Part shown: piece after piece, positions 36,322-45,786 of the stretch | Numbering within the stretch: position 1 is the first letter of the stretch | How the letters are laid out: every line of letters begins with the position of its first letter | Assembly (NCBI GenBank): GCA_029243605.1 | Contig: JAQWRT010000045.1 | Span: forward strand, 62,001-126,000 | Reading direction: 5' to 3' | DNA length: 64,000 nucleotides | Origin: Myxococcota bacterium | GTDB taxonomy: Bacteria; Myxococcota_A; UBA9160; UBA4427 | Translations under genes and position numbers: made by a program | The notes under the pieces: model-generated | Databases searched by the model: none | Seen by the model: only the letters and a program-made list of their open reading frames with translations | Told to the model about the DNA's origin: nothing

Positions 36322-37794
36322 GTGGATCGACGAGCAGAGGGAGATGCGGAGCACGCGAGTTTAGGGACCCTATTCGCGTTCGGCACCGGATCTCTGGCGG
36401 TGGGCACGAAGAATATAATTTTCGGCTCTTGGCTGATGCTCTACTACAACCAAGTCCTGGGGATGAAGCCCTACCTCGCGGGACTCGCCCTGGCCATAGC
36501 CCTGGTCTTCGACGCCGTTAGCGATCCCCTGGTGGGAGCCTGGTCGGATCGGGTTCGAACTCGCTGGGGTCGACGACACCCGTTCATCTACATCAGCCTC
36601 CTGCCCTTCGCGGCCTCCATCTACGGGATTCTTCAGCCCGTACCTGACCCTACCCAGTATGAGCTTTTCTTCCGGTTGCTCTTTTTCTCGGTGGCGGTGC
36701 GGGTCTCCATGACCTTCTACGATGTTCCAAGGAACGCGCTCGGGCCGGAACTCACCAAAGATTACGACCAGCGAACTCTGATGGTGGGTATCTCCACAGC
36801 TTTCGGCTGGCTGGGTGGAGCGGGCATTGCAGCAGTAGCTCTTGGACTGCTTTTCCCGGAGTCTCCCGGATATTCCCAATCCCGGGCCCTCCTAAACCCC
36901 GATGGCTACGCGAATCTGGCGGTGATTTCTGCCGTCGTCATTTTTGTCTCAGGCCTGATCTCTACCGTCGGGCTGCATCGGCAAATTCCCCACTTGCATG
37001 TTCCTGACAAGACCGAAAAAATCGAGGTTCGCAAGATCCTCAACGAAATCTTCGAGACGCTCTCGAACAGATCCTGGCTCGTCGTCTTTCTTGCCGGCCT
37101 AGTCTTTGCACTGTTCATCGGCCTGCAGTCTGGGACGGATCACTACTACAACATCTACTTCTGGCAGTGGGTCCCAGAGAAAATCAGCTCTTTTCCCATC
37201 GTCCAGGCGTTCGTCGCGATCATCTGCGGTTTTTCGGCCAGCGTGATTTCAAAAGGTCGGGAGAAGAAGAAAATCGCGGTCCGACTCTTTTCCGCAAGCG
37301 TCGTACTCGGCCCCCTCCCCGTCGGCCTTCGGCTCATGGACGGTATGTTTTCGTTCTCGACTTTTCCCGCCAACGGAACGGATTTCCTCTGGTGGACGAT
37401 GCTGCTCCACAGCTGCACGATGATCGTGCTGGCAACCACCGGATTCATCCTCATCGGTTCGATGGTGGCGGACATCGTCGAGGAAAGTCAGGCGGAGACC
37501 GGGAGGCGAAGCGAAGGGTTGCTGAATGCCGGCCCCGCACTCGCTCAAAAGACCATGAGTGCCGGGGGTGTTCTGATCACCGGCATCATCCTTTCGGCCT
37601 TCGGCTTCGACGTCCCCAATCCGAGCGTCGAATCGATGCAAGAACCCATGACCAAACTAGCGACCGCTCATCTGATTCTCGGCATGACCCTACCCGTTAT
37701 TTCGACGTTCCTGATCTCGAAATATACGATTACGCGATCGGATCACGAGAAGCGGGTTCGAGAGCTCGGTTATTCCTCAGACGATCAGCCCTAG
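36322..37794 (+). CDS. GPH-type glycoside:cation symporter (MFS_2)
   Basis: A 490-residue transporter with about twelve membrane helices, starting at GTG with a weak AGAAG before it. AVSDPLVGAWSDRVRTRWGRRHPFIYISLLPFA is the classic glycoside-pentoside-hexuronide symporter signature, with the acidic DP and the GRRRPF loop. Members move sugars or glycosides with Na+ or H+; many deltaproteobacterial paralogues have no assigned substrate. A 93-base gap separates it from the GT92 gene on the same strand. Confidence 0.92.
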   Translation: MDRRAEGDAEHASLGTLFAFGTGSLAVGTKNIIFGSWLMLYYNQVLGMKPYLAGLALAIALVFDAVSDPLVGAWSDRVRTRWGRRHPFIYISLLPFAASIYGILQPVPDPTQYELFFRLLFFSVAVRVSMTFYDVPRNALGPELTKDYDQRTLMVGISTAFGWLGGAGIAAVALGLLFPESPGYSQSRALLNPDGYANLAVISAVVIFVSGLISTVGLHRQIPHLHVPDKTEKIEVRKILNEIFETLSNRSWLVVFLAGLVFALFIGLQSGTDHYYNIYFWQWVPEKISSFPIVQAFVAIICGFSASVISKGREKKKIAVRLFSASVVLGPLPVGLRLMDGMFSFSTFPANGTDFLWWTMLLHSCTMIVLATTGFILIGSMVADIVEESQAETGRRSEGLLNAGPALAQKTMSAGGVLITGIILSAFGFDVPNPSVESMQEPMTKLATAHLILGMTLPVISTFLISKYTITRSDHEKRVRELGYSSDDQP

Positions 37795-37887
37795 CCCCAA
37801 AAGTCGTTCACAAGCCCCGCGAAGAGCGAAAGCCTCATCCCAACGAAAACTCTGGAATGGCAACTCGTATGCTAGCGTCCGCAGGCC

Positions 37888-38694
37888 ATGAAACACCGAC
37901 TCACCATCGCCGCCATCTTCAAGCACGAGAACCCCTACCTTCGTGAGTGGATCGAATACCACCGAATGGTGGGTTTCGATCATTTCTACCTCTACGACAA
38001 CGATGGCGGAGAGGATGCCCAATCGATTCTCCAGCCCTATGTCGAGCTCGGAATCGTTACCCGGCACCCCTGGCTCCACTTCGATGGCTCAAAGCATGAT
38101 CGCCCCACTCATTTCTTCGGGCAGGACAAGAATCACCTCGCTTTCGGACACGCCGCCCGGAACTATCGTAGTCAGTTCGAGTGGATCCTGAAAATCGACA
38201 TCGACGAGTTTCTGGTCCCGCTCGAAGGCGAAGATTTACGCCCGATCATCGCCCGCTACACCGAAGACCCCAGGATCCGTGGCATTCGCATCCCCCGAAT
38301 CGATTTCGGATTTTCTGGCCATCGGGACAGGCCACCAGGGCTCGTGATCGAATCCTACACACAGCGAGAAGCCGAAAACTCAGATCACAAAGATCTAGCG
38401 CGGGGCGCTTACCTCACCAACAACGCTTACTCGAATAGTGCCCACAGTTGGCACTATCGTCTATTGAGCTTGGGACGAACTGTCAAAGAGAGCGACGTCT
38501 CAGACATGCGCGTGAACCACTATTACACCAAATCTCTCGAGGAATGCCTGCTTCGACAAAACATGATGCAGACACGCCCCGTATCTGAAGAGCAGTTCAA
38601 TCGGCAAAACGATGGACTCAATGTCAGCTCTGACAACAGCATGCTCCGCTTTCTTCCCGAACTGAAGAAACGCCTCTCGGCGCCACCTCGCTAA
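37888..38694 (+). CDS. Family 92-like glycosyltransferase
   Basis: A 268-residue protein beginning MKHRLTIAAIFKHENPYLREWIEYHRMVGFDHFYLYDNDG, the hallmark N-terminus of GT92/DUF23-type glycosyltransferases. ILKIDIDEFLVP contains the acidic DxD motif in its DIDEF form and VNHYYTKSLEE the later conserved segment. Bacterial members are usually in polysaccharide loci. It sits between a sugar symporter and a DUF3604 gene. Confidence 0.9.
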   Translation: MKHRLTIAAIFKHENPYLREWIEYHRMVGFDHFYLYDNDGGEDAQSILQPYVELGIVTRHPWLHFDGSKHDRPTHFFGQDKNHLAFGHAARNYRSQFEWILKIDIDEFLVPLEGEDLRPIIARYTEDPRIRGIRIPRIDFGFSGHRDRPPGLVIESYTQREAENSDHKDLARGAYLTNNAYSNSAHSWHYRLLSLGRTVKESDVSDMRVNHYYTKSLEECLLRQNMMQTRPVSEEQFNRQNDGLNVSSDNSMLRFLPELKKRLSAPPR

Positions 38695-38734
38695 CCAAGG
38701 TTCTCCCCGAGTACCCGAATTATTGGAGATATCG

Positions 38735-40969
38735 ATGCGCTCTCAATGGAAATGGTATGGCCTGATACTGCTGATTTTGGCGGCGGGTATTATCTACGCA
38801 TCGGGCAAGGGTGCTTTCGTGCCGACTCCCAGGGCTGGTTCTCCCGAGGCACTTGCACAGAGCCCCGAAAGCATTGCCCTTCGTGGCCGCAAAGTCAGCG
38901 AGGCCGCGCGAGCGATCGGAGTCGCCACACCCAAACAAATTCTCTTCGGTGATTTGCATGTTCACACCACGTTCTCCTTCGATGCTTTTCAACTGAGCCT
39001 TCCCATGGCGGGAGGAGAAGGCGCTCATCCGGTAGCTGATGCCTGCGATTACGCGCGGCATTGCGCAGCCCTCGACTTCTGGTCGATCAACGACCACGGC
39101 ATCACCCTGACGCCGCGTCGATGGGCCGAAACCGTAGAGTCAATTCGGGAGTGCAATGAAGTTAGCGGTGACGGAGACAACCCCGATCTGGTCAGCTTCC
39201 TGGGATGGGAGTGGACTCAGGTCGGCCCCACTCCCGAAGAACACTGGGGTCATAAAAATGTGATCCTTCGCGACCTCGAGGACGAGGCGATTCCGACGCG
39301 CCCCATCACCGCGGGCCTACCCCCGGGAGCCCCGGGGATAGAAGACGCCATGCCCTCTCCGTTCTTGATGGGACTCTACGCCCTGGCGACGTCTTCGGGG
39401 GGCGGGGACGAGTTAGTGGAGTATACGGCGGAAATTTCTGGCATCCCCCGATGCCCCGACGGAGTCCCGGTCCGCGACCTCCCGAGTGATTGCATTGAAG
39501 CAGCCCCGACGCCTGCCCAGCTCTTCGACAAGCTCGACGAATGGGGTCACGCTGCCATGGTCATCCCGCATGGAACGGCATGGGGGTTCTATACGCCGCC
39601 CGGATCTTCTTGGGACAAGCAACTGACTTCGGAGCAACATGACCCGAAATGGCAACGGATCATCGAGATTTACTCCGGGCACGGAAACTCTGAGGAGTAT
39701 CGACCCTTCAGTGAAATCAGCATTGCCGCTGATGGAAGTCGAAGTTGCCCCGCGCCCAACAACAACTATCTCCCCGCCTGTTGGCGAGCCGGCGAAATCA
39801 TCGAAGAAAGGTGTCTCATCGAAGGCACGGATAGCGCCGTGTGCCAAGAACGAGCGACGGAAGCACGTCAGTTTTTCGTAGATGCCGAGCGCAATGGTGG
39901 TCCGACGGTTGTCCCCGGAACGACGGTGGCCGACTGGCAGGACGCGGGCCAGTGTCGGGACTGTTTTCAATCTGCCTTCAATCTCAGACCGCGCAGTACC
40001 GCCCAATATATTCTTGCACTGGGCCGAGATGGTGCGGAGAATGACGCAGATCAGTTCCGCTTCGGTGTCATCGCCTCGAGCGACAACCATTCTGCTCGAC
40101 CTGGCACAGGTTATAAGGAGGTCGCTCGCGATGAATTTACCGAGGCTCGCTTCTCAAATTTCGCAGACACGCCGCTGGGCGATGGGGAGGAGCGCGAGCC
40201 CGCAGCGACCGCAGAACCCATGGACACGACCTATACACCCGCAATATTTTCTATATTCGAAACTGAACGCGGGGCATCCTTCTTCCTCACTGGCGGACTT
40301 GCCGCGGTCCATTCCCAGGGAAGAAGTCGCGAGGACATTTGGGATGCATTGCAGAGGCGGGAGGTGTACGGAACCAGTGGGCCTAGAACTCTTCTCTGGT
40401 TCGATCTTCTGAACTCCCCGGGAGGCGCCTCTCTGCCCATGGGAAGCGAGGTCGCGCTTGGGACAAATCCAATTTTCCAGGTACGAGCAGTTGGCTCTTT
40501 CGAACAGAAGCCAGGCTGCCCCGCCGATACCATCAACGCGATGGACACCGACCGTATCGCCCGACTCTGCCAGGGCGAATGCTACAACCCGGGCGATCGA
40601 CGGCGAGCGATCAGCCGCATCGAGGTGGTTCGGATTCGGCCTCAAAAAAATGCACAAGAAGAAATCAGCGCTCTGGTGGAGGACCCCTGGCAGGTTTTCC
40701 CCTGCCCGGGCGGGACCGAGGGCTGCCGGGTTGCCTTCACGGACCCCGATTTTGAGCGCTCGGGTCGCGATGCACTCTATTATGTTCGCGCCATCGAGGA
40801 GGGGAGTCTGGCCATCGGAGCCGACCCTCTCGGATGCGCGAACTCGGCGGATGAGCGCTGCACAGAGATCAGCGCCTGCTCCAGCCTTCCCGATTCAGAG
40901 GAATGTCTGGCAGAGACCGAACAAAGGGCCTGGTCTTCACCCATCTTTGTCGGGCAGCAGGAAAGCTGA
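38735..40969 (+). CDS. DUF3604 protein with PHP-like metal-binding motifs
   Basis: A 744-residue protein from the ATG at 38735, which has GGAG seven bases upstream. A membrane or signal helix (YGLILLILAAGIIYASG) precedes LFGDLHVHTTFSFDAF and WSINDHGI, the His/Asp metal motifs of PHP-type phosphoesterase folds as found in DUF3604. Later SDNHSARPGTGYKEV supplies another His/Asp cluster. The second half has many cysteines (CQGECYNPGDRR and CSSLPDSEECL), so extracytoplasmic disulfides are likely. DUF3604 proteins are abundant in marine bacteria and no reaction is firmly assigned. Confidence 0.9.
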   Translation: MRSQWKWYGLILLILAAGIIYASGKGAFVPTPRAGSPEALAQSPESIALRGRKVSEAARAIGVATPKQILFGDLHVHTTFSFDAFQLSLPMAGGEGAHPVADACDYARHCAALDFWSINDHGITLTPRRWAETVESIRECNEVSGDGDNPDLVSFLGWEWTQVGPTPEEHWGHKNVILRDLEDEAIPTRPITAGLPPGAPGIEDAMPSPFLMGLYALATSSGGGDELVEYTAEISGIPRCPDGVPVRDLPSDCIEAAPTPAQLFDKLDEWGHAAMVIPHGTAWGFYTPPGSSWDKQLTSEQHDPKWQRIIEIYSGHGNSEEYRPFSEISIAADGSRSCPAPNNNYLPACWRAGEIIEERCLIEGTDSAVCQERATEARQFFVDAERNGGPTVVPGTTVADWQDAGQCRDCFQSAFNLRPRSTAQYILALGRDGAENDADQFRFGVIASSDNHSARPGTGYKEVARDEFTEARFSNFADTPLGDGEEREPAATAEPMDTTYTPAIFSIFETERGASFFLTGGLAAVHSQGRSREDIWDALQRREVYGTSGPRTLLWFDLLNSPGGASLPMGSEVALGTNPIFQVRAVGSFEQKPGCPADTINAMDTDRIARLCQGECYNPGDRRRAISRIEVVRIRPQKNAQEEISALVEDPWQVFPCPGGTEGCRVAFTDPDFERSGRDALYYVRAIEEGSLAIGADPLGCANSADERCTEISACSSLPDSEECLAETEQRAWSSPIFVGQQES

Positions 40970-41032
40970 AAGCGACCGAGCAGCCAACTAAGGCCAAGCG
41001 ACTCGACTTAAAACGGTGCCATCGCTCGCGCG

Positions 41033-41413
41033 TCATTTTCTCGAGGCGTCAAAACTCCAGATTCCTGACCCCTCGGCTGAGATGAAGAGGAACGCGAAGC
41101 AATAGAGAACTGCCAGTTCACCCCCATTTTCCTGGGGGAGAAATGCGGTCGTTCCGTGAGCCATCCAATAAGCGGCCGCCATCAACCCGCTGGCTAGAAA
41201 AGCCGCCCAATGGGTCATGAAGCCAATCGCGATCATAAGGCCGGCCACGATTTCGATGGGCCCTGCGATATAGGTTATGAAGTCTGGAGTTTCGGGACGA
41301 ACATCGAGGATGATCCCAAATTTTTGTGCCCCATGTAATGCGAACAGAAGTCCGAGAACGATTCGAAGAAGCGCATAAACCTGGGGCCGAAAAGAGGACA
41401 TGAAGTGGGTCAT
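41033..41413 (-). CDS. DoxX family membrane protein
   Basis: A 126-residue protein with four membrane helices. The ATG at 41413 has a perfect AAGGAGG site, so the track's longer start at 41479 is rejected. LLRIVLGLLFALHGAQKFG, GPIEIVAGLMIAIGF and LASGLMAAAYWMAHG are typical of the DoxX/SURF4-like family. Some relatives work in thiosulfate or redox metabolism, but the family is diverse. The strong ribosome-binding site implies high expression. Confidence 0.9.
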   Translation of the reverse strand: MTHFMSSFRPQVYALLRIVLGLLFALHGAQKFGIILDVRPETPDFITYIAGPIEIVAGLMIAIGFMTHWAAFLASGLMAAAYWMAHGTTAFLPQENGGELAVLYCFAFLFISAEGSGIWSFDASRK

Positions 41414-41520
41414 TATTACCTCCTTGGATTTATTGTTCGGGGCCAACTCAACTCGCCCGGTATAAAGGATCGCTAGCAAAAATCCAAGCGATCAAGGGCT
41501 ATCAGGGCAGTGAGCCCCCA

Positions 41521-42180
41521 CTAATTCCCTCGTAGATGCGCTGCCGAAGGCGGATAATTTCGAGCGAAGGCTTGAACATAGGGCTCTCGCCGCGAAATTG
41601 ATTGCTTATATCTAACCAGAAGAGGGGAGATCTCGAGGCCGACAACCTGTGCCCACCCCAGGCAGGTCTCCAGGAGAAGGTCAGCCGCTGAAAATTCGTC
41701 GCCCATGAGAAAAGGGCGGCCATCATCAAGGCGACGGTCCATCTCGCCCACCTGGCGTAGGAAATACTCTCCGGCGGATCTCACCGCCACCGGCGATGCA
41801 CCATAGACCTCGGGAAGTCCGCCATGCCTGCGGATGATGTAGAGGACGGCGTCGAGTTCCGTCAGTGTGAAGAAGCAGAGATCATCGAAGACAGCCCGCT
41901 CTGGAGTCCCCGACAGAGGGGCCAGGCTGCGGCTGTCTCGGTAATGATCGGCAAGGTAGAAAACAATGGCTCCACTCTCGCCGATCACTAGCTCTCCATC
42001 TTCAAAAACCGGAACCTTGCCGCGCTGATTGAGCGATTGGAAAGCCTCCCCCTCCATGCCTTCAGTGCGCGGGAGAATTTCCTGAAATTCGTAGTCGAGG
42101 CCGAGCTCGGCGAGCATCCAATGCGCCCGCATGGTTCTGGGCGTCCCCACGCCCCAGACTTTTCGTCCGCTGGTCACCAC
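41521..42180 (-). CDS. Glutathione S-transferase family protein
   Basis: A 219-residue soluble GST. The N-domain has GTPRTMRAHWMLAELGLDYEFQEI, NQRGKVPVFEDGELVIGESGAI, and the C-domain FLMGDEFSAADLLLETCLGWA. It starts at GTG only two bases after the stop of the CoA-transferase gene, so they are one transcription unit. A link between GSTs and CaiB-type CoA-transferases is known in some xenobiotic routes; the substrate here is not visible. Confidence 0.9.
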   Translation of the reverse strand: MVTSGRKVWGVGTPRTMRAHWMLAELGLDYEFQEILPRTEGMEGEAFQSLNQRGKVPVFEDGELVIGESGAIVFYLADHYRDSRSLAPLSGTPERAVFDDLCFFTLTELDAVLYIIRRHGGLPEVYGASPVAVRSAGEYFLRQVGEMDRRLDDGRPFLMGDEFSAADLLLETCLGWAQVVGLEISPLLVRYKQSISRREPYVQAFARNYPPSAAHLRGN

Positions 42181-42182
42181 TC

Positions 42183-43364
42183 CTAGCTTCCCCCCAACAC
42201 TCCGCGTGCCCGCAACGCTTCGATCCTCTTGGTGTCTACGCCTAATTCGGCCAGGACATCTTCTGTGTGCTGCCCCAGAGTCGGAGCGGGGCGAGAGATT
42301 TCCGAAGGTGTTCCATCCATTTGCTCCGCCGGCCTCGGCTGACGAACCAGCCCCGCGACGGGGTGCTCCTGCTCAACGATGATTCCATTGGCTTGCACCT
42401 GCGGGTGCAGGTGAACGTCATCCCGCCTCAAAACCGGCGCGCATGGAACGTCTTCCCGATCAAGAGCCTCGAGCCAATCCTGCGTCGTTCGAGTCTTGAG
42501 GACTTCGGCCATCAGGTCGAGACGCTCTTTCGCATGGGTCACCAGCCCTGCAGTATTCTGGAATCGTGGGTCTTCCAACCACTCGGTGCGTTCCGCAGCG
42601 CGGCAAAAGGCCTGCCACTCTCGATGGGCAACGGTGGAAGCGATGATATATCCATCGGCGGTGTCGTAGACCAGATCTCGGCGGGCTACGGGTTTGGTCT
42701 TGGGGACATCCGGAGATATAAAAGTGTGATAGGCCATCGCTTCGGGCCACACGAAAGCCAACACCGCGTCCAGCATCGAGAGACGAATATGCTGCCCTTC
42801 GCCCGTGCGCTCCCGAGCCAGAAGTGCTGCGGTGATGCTCTGGGCTGCGGTCAGTGCCGTGACCTTGTCGGGCACAATGACGCGCACCAGCTTGGGTCGG
42901 TCGCCCTCCCCCGACTGAATATCGGTCAGGGTCGACATTCCCTGAATCAGAGGGTCATAAACGCGCTTATGGCTATAGGGGCCCTCTTCCCCAAAGCCGC
43001 TGATGGACACATAGATCAGTCTGGGATTGATGGCCCGAAGCTCCTTCTCTCCGATTCCCATCCGTTCCGCAATCCCGGGGCGACTGTTCTGAATGAAGAC
43101 GTCCGCCCCGGCCACCATATCGCGCAAGAGAGCGAGCCCATCCTCGTCCTTCAAGTCGAGAACAACCGATCGCTTGCTTCGATTCGTTGTCGTAAAGGTC
43201 GGCGACAAGCCATTAATGCCGCCCATATGGCGGAGAATATCCCCCGAAGGCGGCTCGACCTTGATGACGTCGGCGCCCTGGTCCGCGAGGATTCTCGTGG
43301 CGAGCGGGCCGGAGATCACCTGGGTAACGTCGATGATGCGAAAGCCCTGTAAGGCACCCGGCAT
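42183..43364 (-). CDS. CaiB/BaiF family CoA-transferase (formyl-CoA transferase-like)
   Basis: A 393-residue class III CoA-transferase. The ATG at 43364 follows AAGGGA. ALQGFRIIDVTQVISGPLATRILADQGADVIKVEPPSGD is the classic N-terminus, with the catalytic aspartate expected in the INGLSP...RSKRSVVLDLK to FIQNSRPG region. The C-terminal part has FQNTAGLVTHAKERL. Such enzymes transfer CoA between carboxylic acids and are common in fatty-acid and bile-acid catabolism. It is the first gene of a two-gene unit with the GST. Confidence 0.93.
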   Translation of the reverse strand: MPGALQGFRIIDVTQVISGPLATRILADQGADVIKVEPPSGDILRHMGGINGLSPTFTTTNRSKRSVVLDLKDEDGLALLRDMVAGADVFIQNSRPGIAERMGIGEKELRAINPRLIYVSISGFGEEGPYSHKRVYDPLIQGMSTLTDIQSGEGDRPKLVRVIVPDKVTALTAAQSITAALLARERTGEGQHIRLSMLDAVLAFVWPEAMAYHTFISPDVPKTKPVARRDLVYDTADGYIIASTVAHREWQAFCRAAERTEWLEDPRFQNTAGLVTHAKERLDLMAEVLKTRTTQDWLEALDREDVPCAPVLRRDDVHLHPQVQANGIIVEQEHPVAGLVRQPRPAEQMDGTPSEISRPAPTLGQHTEDVLAELGVDTKRIEALRARGVLGGS

Positions 43365-43454
43365 GATAGATCCCTTTCGATAGCTGACGCCCAACCAATT
43401 CTAGTCGGACTCACCGGCGAATGCCCGATGCTCTCCAAACCAGGCTGGGGAAAG

Positions 43455-44723
43455 CTAACCCGCCGAAAGGCCTATGGAAGCGAGTTGGGTTCCGAAGGCC
43501 AGCAGCAGTCCCCCGCTGATCACGCCAACCACCAGCGCGGCCACGAGACCCGCCGCCAAAGGCCTCAGACCCAGGCCGCGCAGCCGGGAGAGTTGCGTCC
43601 CCAGTCCAACCGACGCCATGGCAACCGTGAGGCACCAGGCCGAAAGCGTCGAAGCGGTCTCGATGAGGCCCTGCCATTGCTCGGCAGAGATGAGGCCGCC
43701 CCACGGAACTTCTCCCATATCGCCAAGGCTTCTCAGGCAGGCCATACCGATAAACCCGAGTACGAACACGGGAATCAGATCGCGATAGGGAACCCCGGGC
43801 TTGCCTTCGGCGCTGGACTCACCCCGCTGGTAGGCAAGGGCCATCAGCGGGATCACGGCGATCATAAAGATATTGCGGACTAGCTTGGTCACCGTTGCGA
43901 TATCCAGGACTTCCGGGGCCGCGAATTGTTGTCCGTAGAGGAGCCCCGCACCTGCCACCTGTGCGGTGTCATGAATCGCGGTCCCCAGGAAGAGCCCCGC
44001 CTGAAAGCTGTCACCCCCGAAAAGCGCATGCGCGACGAAGGGGTAGACGATCAAGGCAACCAGACCGAAAACCGTAATCGTTCCCACTGCGTAGGCAATC
44101 TCATCTTCGCTTGCCTTAATCACCGGACCGGTCGCCACAATCGCCGTATTTCCACAGATTGCTGTCCCGACGGCGACGAGAACCCCCAATCGACTCGGAA
44201 GCGAGAGCGCCCGGCTGACCCAGCTGACAATGGCCAGAGCAGAGACGATGCAAGCAATGATGATGGGCAGTGCGGCTAGACCGATACTGCCCACCCCAGC
44301 GAGGCTCAGCCGGATCCCGAGGAGTGCGACGCCGATGCGCAGGACCTTCTTCAAACAAAGTTGCAGGCCGGATTCGTAAACCGAGGGCAGCCCAAGCGTG
44401 TTGCGAATGACCAGCCCACCCAGGATGGCGATCAAGATCGGCGAAATGGGAGACTTCTCAAGGCCCAATAGGCCGCCTCCCAGCCAGCCTGAAACCCAGC
44501 GCCCGACCACCGCGAGCAGAAATGCTAGGAGAAGCCCAGGTGCGATTCTTCCCATGGCTTCGAGCCGTGAATGGCCCGAAGCGCGCCAGCCTTCACGAGC
44601 CGCGCGCTCGGCGGGAGTCTCGGCCAGATCGACGAAATCAGGAACGCCCTCCATGCTCCCTACAAACCGGAAGAGATCCGGGTTCGCATAAGGGTCGCTT
44701 GAGGGGGGGATGGCGCCGGTCAT
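43455..44723 (-). CDS. YeiH/UPF0324-type putative sulfate exporter family membrane protein
   Basis: About 422 residues from the ATG at 44723; no strong ribosome-binding site is visible and a TTG at 44756 is possible. A soluble N-terminal tail of 50-60 residues precedes some ten helices. ISPILIAILGGLVIRNT, VLRIGVALLGIRLSL, VGTAICGNTAIVATGPVI and GTAIHDTAQVAGAGLLYG are the UPF0324 signatures. The family is called putative sulfate exporter, but evidence is thin. Confidence 0.9.
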   Translation of the reverse strand: MTGAIPPSSDPYANPDLFRFVGSMEGVPDFVDLAETPAERAAREGWRASGHSRLEAMGRIAPGLLLAFLLAVVGRWVSGWLGGGLLGLEKSPISPILIAILGGLVIRNTLGLPSVYESGLQLCLKKVLRIGVALLGIRLSLAGVGSIGLAALPIIIACIVSALAIVSWVSRALSLPSRLGVLVAVGTAICGNTAIVATGPVIKASEDEIAYAVGTITVFGLVALIVYPFVAHALFGGDSFQAGLFLGTAIHDTAQVAGAGLLYGQQFAAPEVLDIATVTKLVRNIFMIAVIPLMALAYQRGESSAEGKPGVPYRDLIPVFVLGFIGMACLRSLGDMGEVPWGGLISAEQWQGLIETASTLSAWCLTVAMASVGLGTQLSRLRGLGLRPLAAGLVAALVVGVISGGLLLAFGTQLASIGLSAG

Positions 44724-45006
44724 ACTGACATGATGCCACAATCCGGAACGATCCAACCATCCCCCGCTCGGATTAAGCTTCTCCGTTGCCTCCGAGCCGG
44801 CAGGATACGAGTTCGGAGTGCTTGCCGAAATGTCTCATCTCCGCTGAAGGCACTCTCTCGCTGATACCGAATCTCGGGGCGATCGAGGGATGACTCCATG
44901 GCTTGGGGCAAGTCCACTTCTGCTTGGCGAATCGCTACATTTCCTCAAAGCCAACCGGTGATCCAATTGCCGAAGGCAGAAACCCACGGCCTGCAGGGAA
45001 ATACTC

Positions 45007-45780
45007 ATGAAAATTGCCACTTGGAATATCAACGGACTGCGAGCCAGGCTCGATTTCGTGCTCGCATGGCTGAACGAACGCCAGCCCGACATCGTCGGGC
45101 TCCAGGAACTCAAGATGACCGATGACCAATTCCCCTCTTCTGCCTTTGAGGAGGTCGGCTATCACGCGGTTAGCCACGGCCAAAAAGCGTGGAACGGCGT
45201 AGCGATCCTGAGTCGCGATGCGCCGGAGATCAGCGCCCAGGGGCTTCCAGGCCAAGGGGATTTCGGCGCCCGCCTGATTAGCGCCCGGGTTTCGGGGATC
45301 GAGTTCAGCACGGTTTACTGCCCGAACGGCAAGAACCTCGACCACGCGGACTACACGCGAAAGCTTGACTGGTACCAGAGCCTGAGCGACTACCTCGAAC
45401 AAGAGCATAATACGAGCTCTGATTTCGTCCTCTGCGGTGATTTCAATATCTGCCCGGCGGCTCTGGACGGTTGGCAGGGCGAGAGCGCGAGCGGGGCGCT
45501 TTTTCACACAGATGCCGAACGTGCGCGACTTCAAGCCGTGACGGACTGGGGGCTAAGCGATCTTTTTCGGCAGAAATACCCCGCCGAAAAGGCTTTCTCG
45601 TGGTGGGATTATCGCGGGGGATCTTTCCACCGGGGCCACGGACTCCGCATTGATTTCCTACTCGGTACCCAGAGCATTATAAACCGGCTAGAAGACGTCA
45701 GCATCGATCGCGAATGGCGCAAGAAGAAGAACGACATGACGGCATCGGATCATGCCCCGGTCATCGCAACCCTGAGATAA
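45007..45780 (+). CDS. xthA: Exodeoxyribonuclease III
   Basis: A 257-residue EEP-fold nuclease that cleaves at abasic sites and removes 3'-blocks in base excision repair. It starts MKIATWNINGLRARL and has QELKMTD with the metal-binding Glu, CGDFNICP with the Asp/Asn pair, and the C-terminal GLRIDFLLGT and TASDHAPV motifs. The length is normal. It is flanked by a divergent YeiH gene and a convergent deacetylase, so it appears to be monocistronic. Confidence 0.96.
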   Translation: MKIATWNINGLRARLDFVLAWLNERQPDIVGLQELKMTDDQFPSSAFEEVGYHAVSHGQKAWNGVAILSRDAPEISAQGLPGQGDFGARLISARVSGIEFSTVYCPNGKNLDHADYTRKLDWYQSLSDYLEQEHNTSSDFVLCGDFNICPAALDGWQGESASGALFHTDAERARLQAVTDWGLSDLFRQKYPAEKAFSWWDYRGGSFHRGHGLRIDFLLGTQSIINRLEDVSIDREWRKKKNDMTASDHAPVIATLR

Positions 45781-45786
45781 CCGAAC

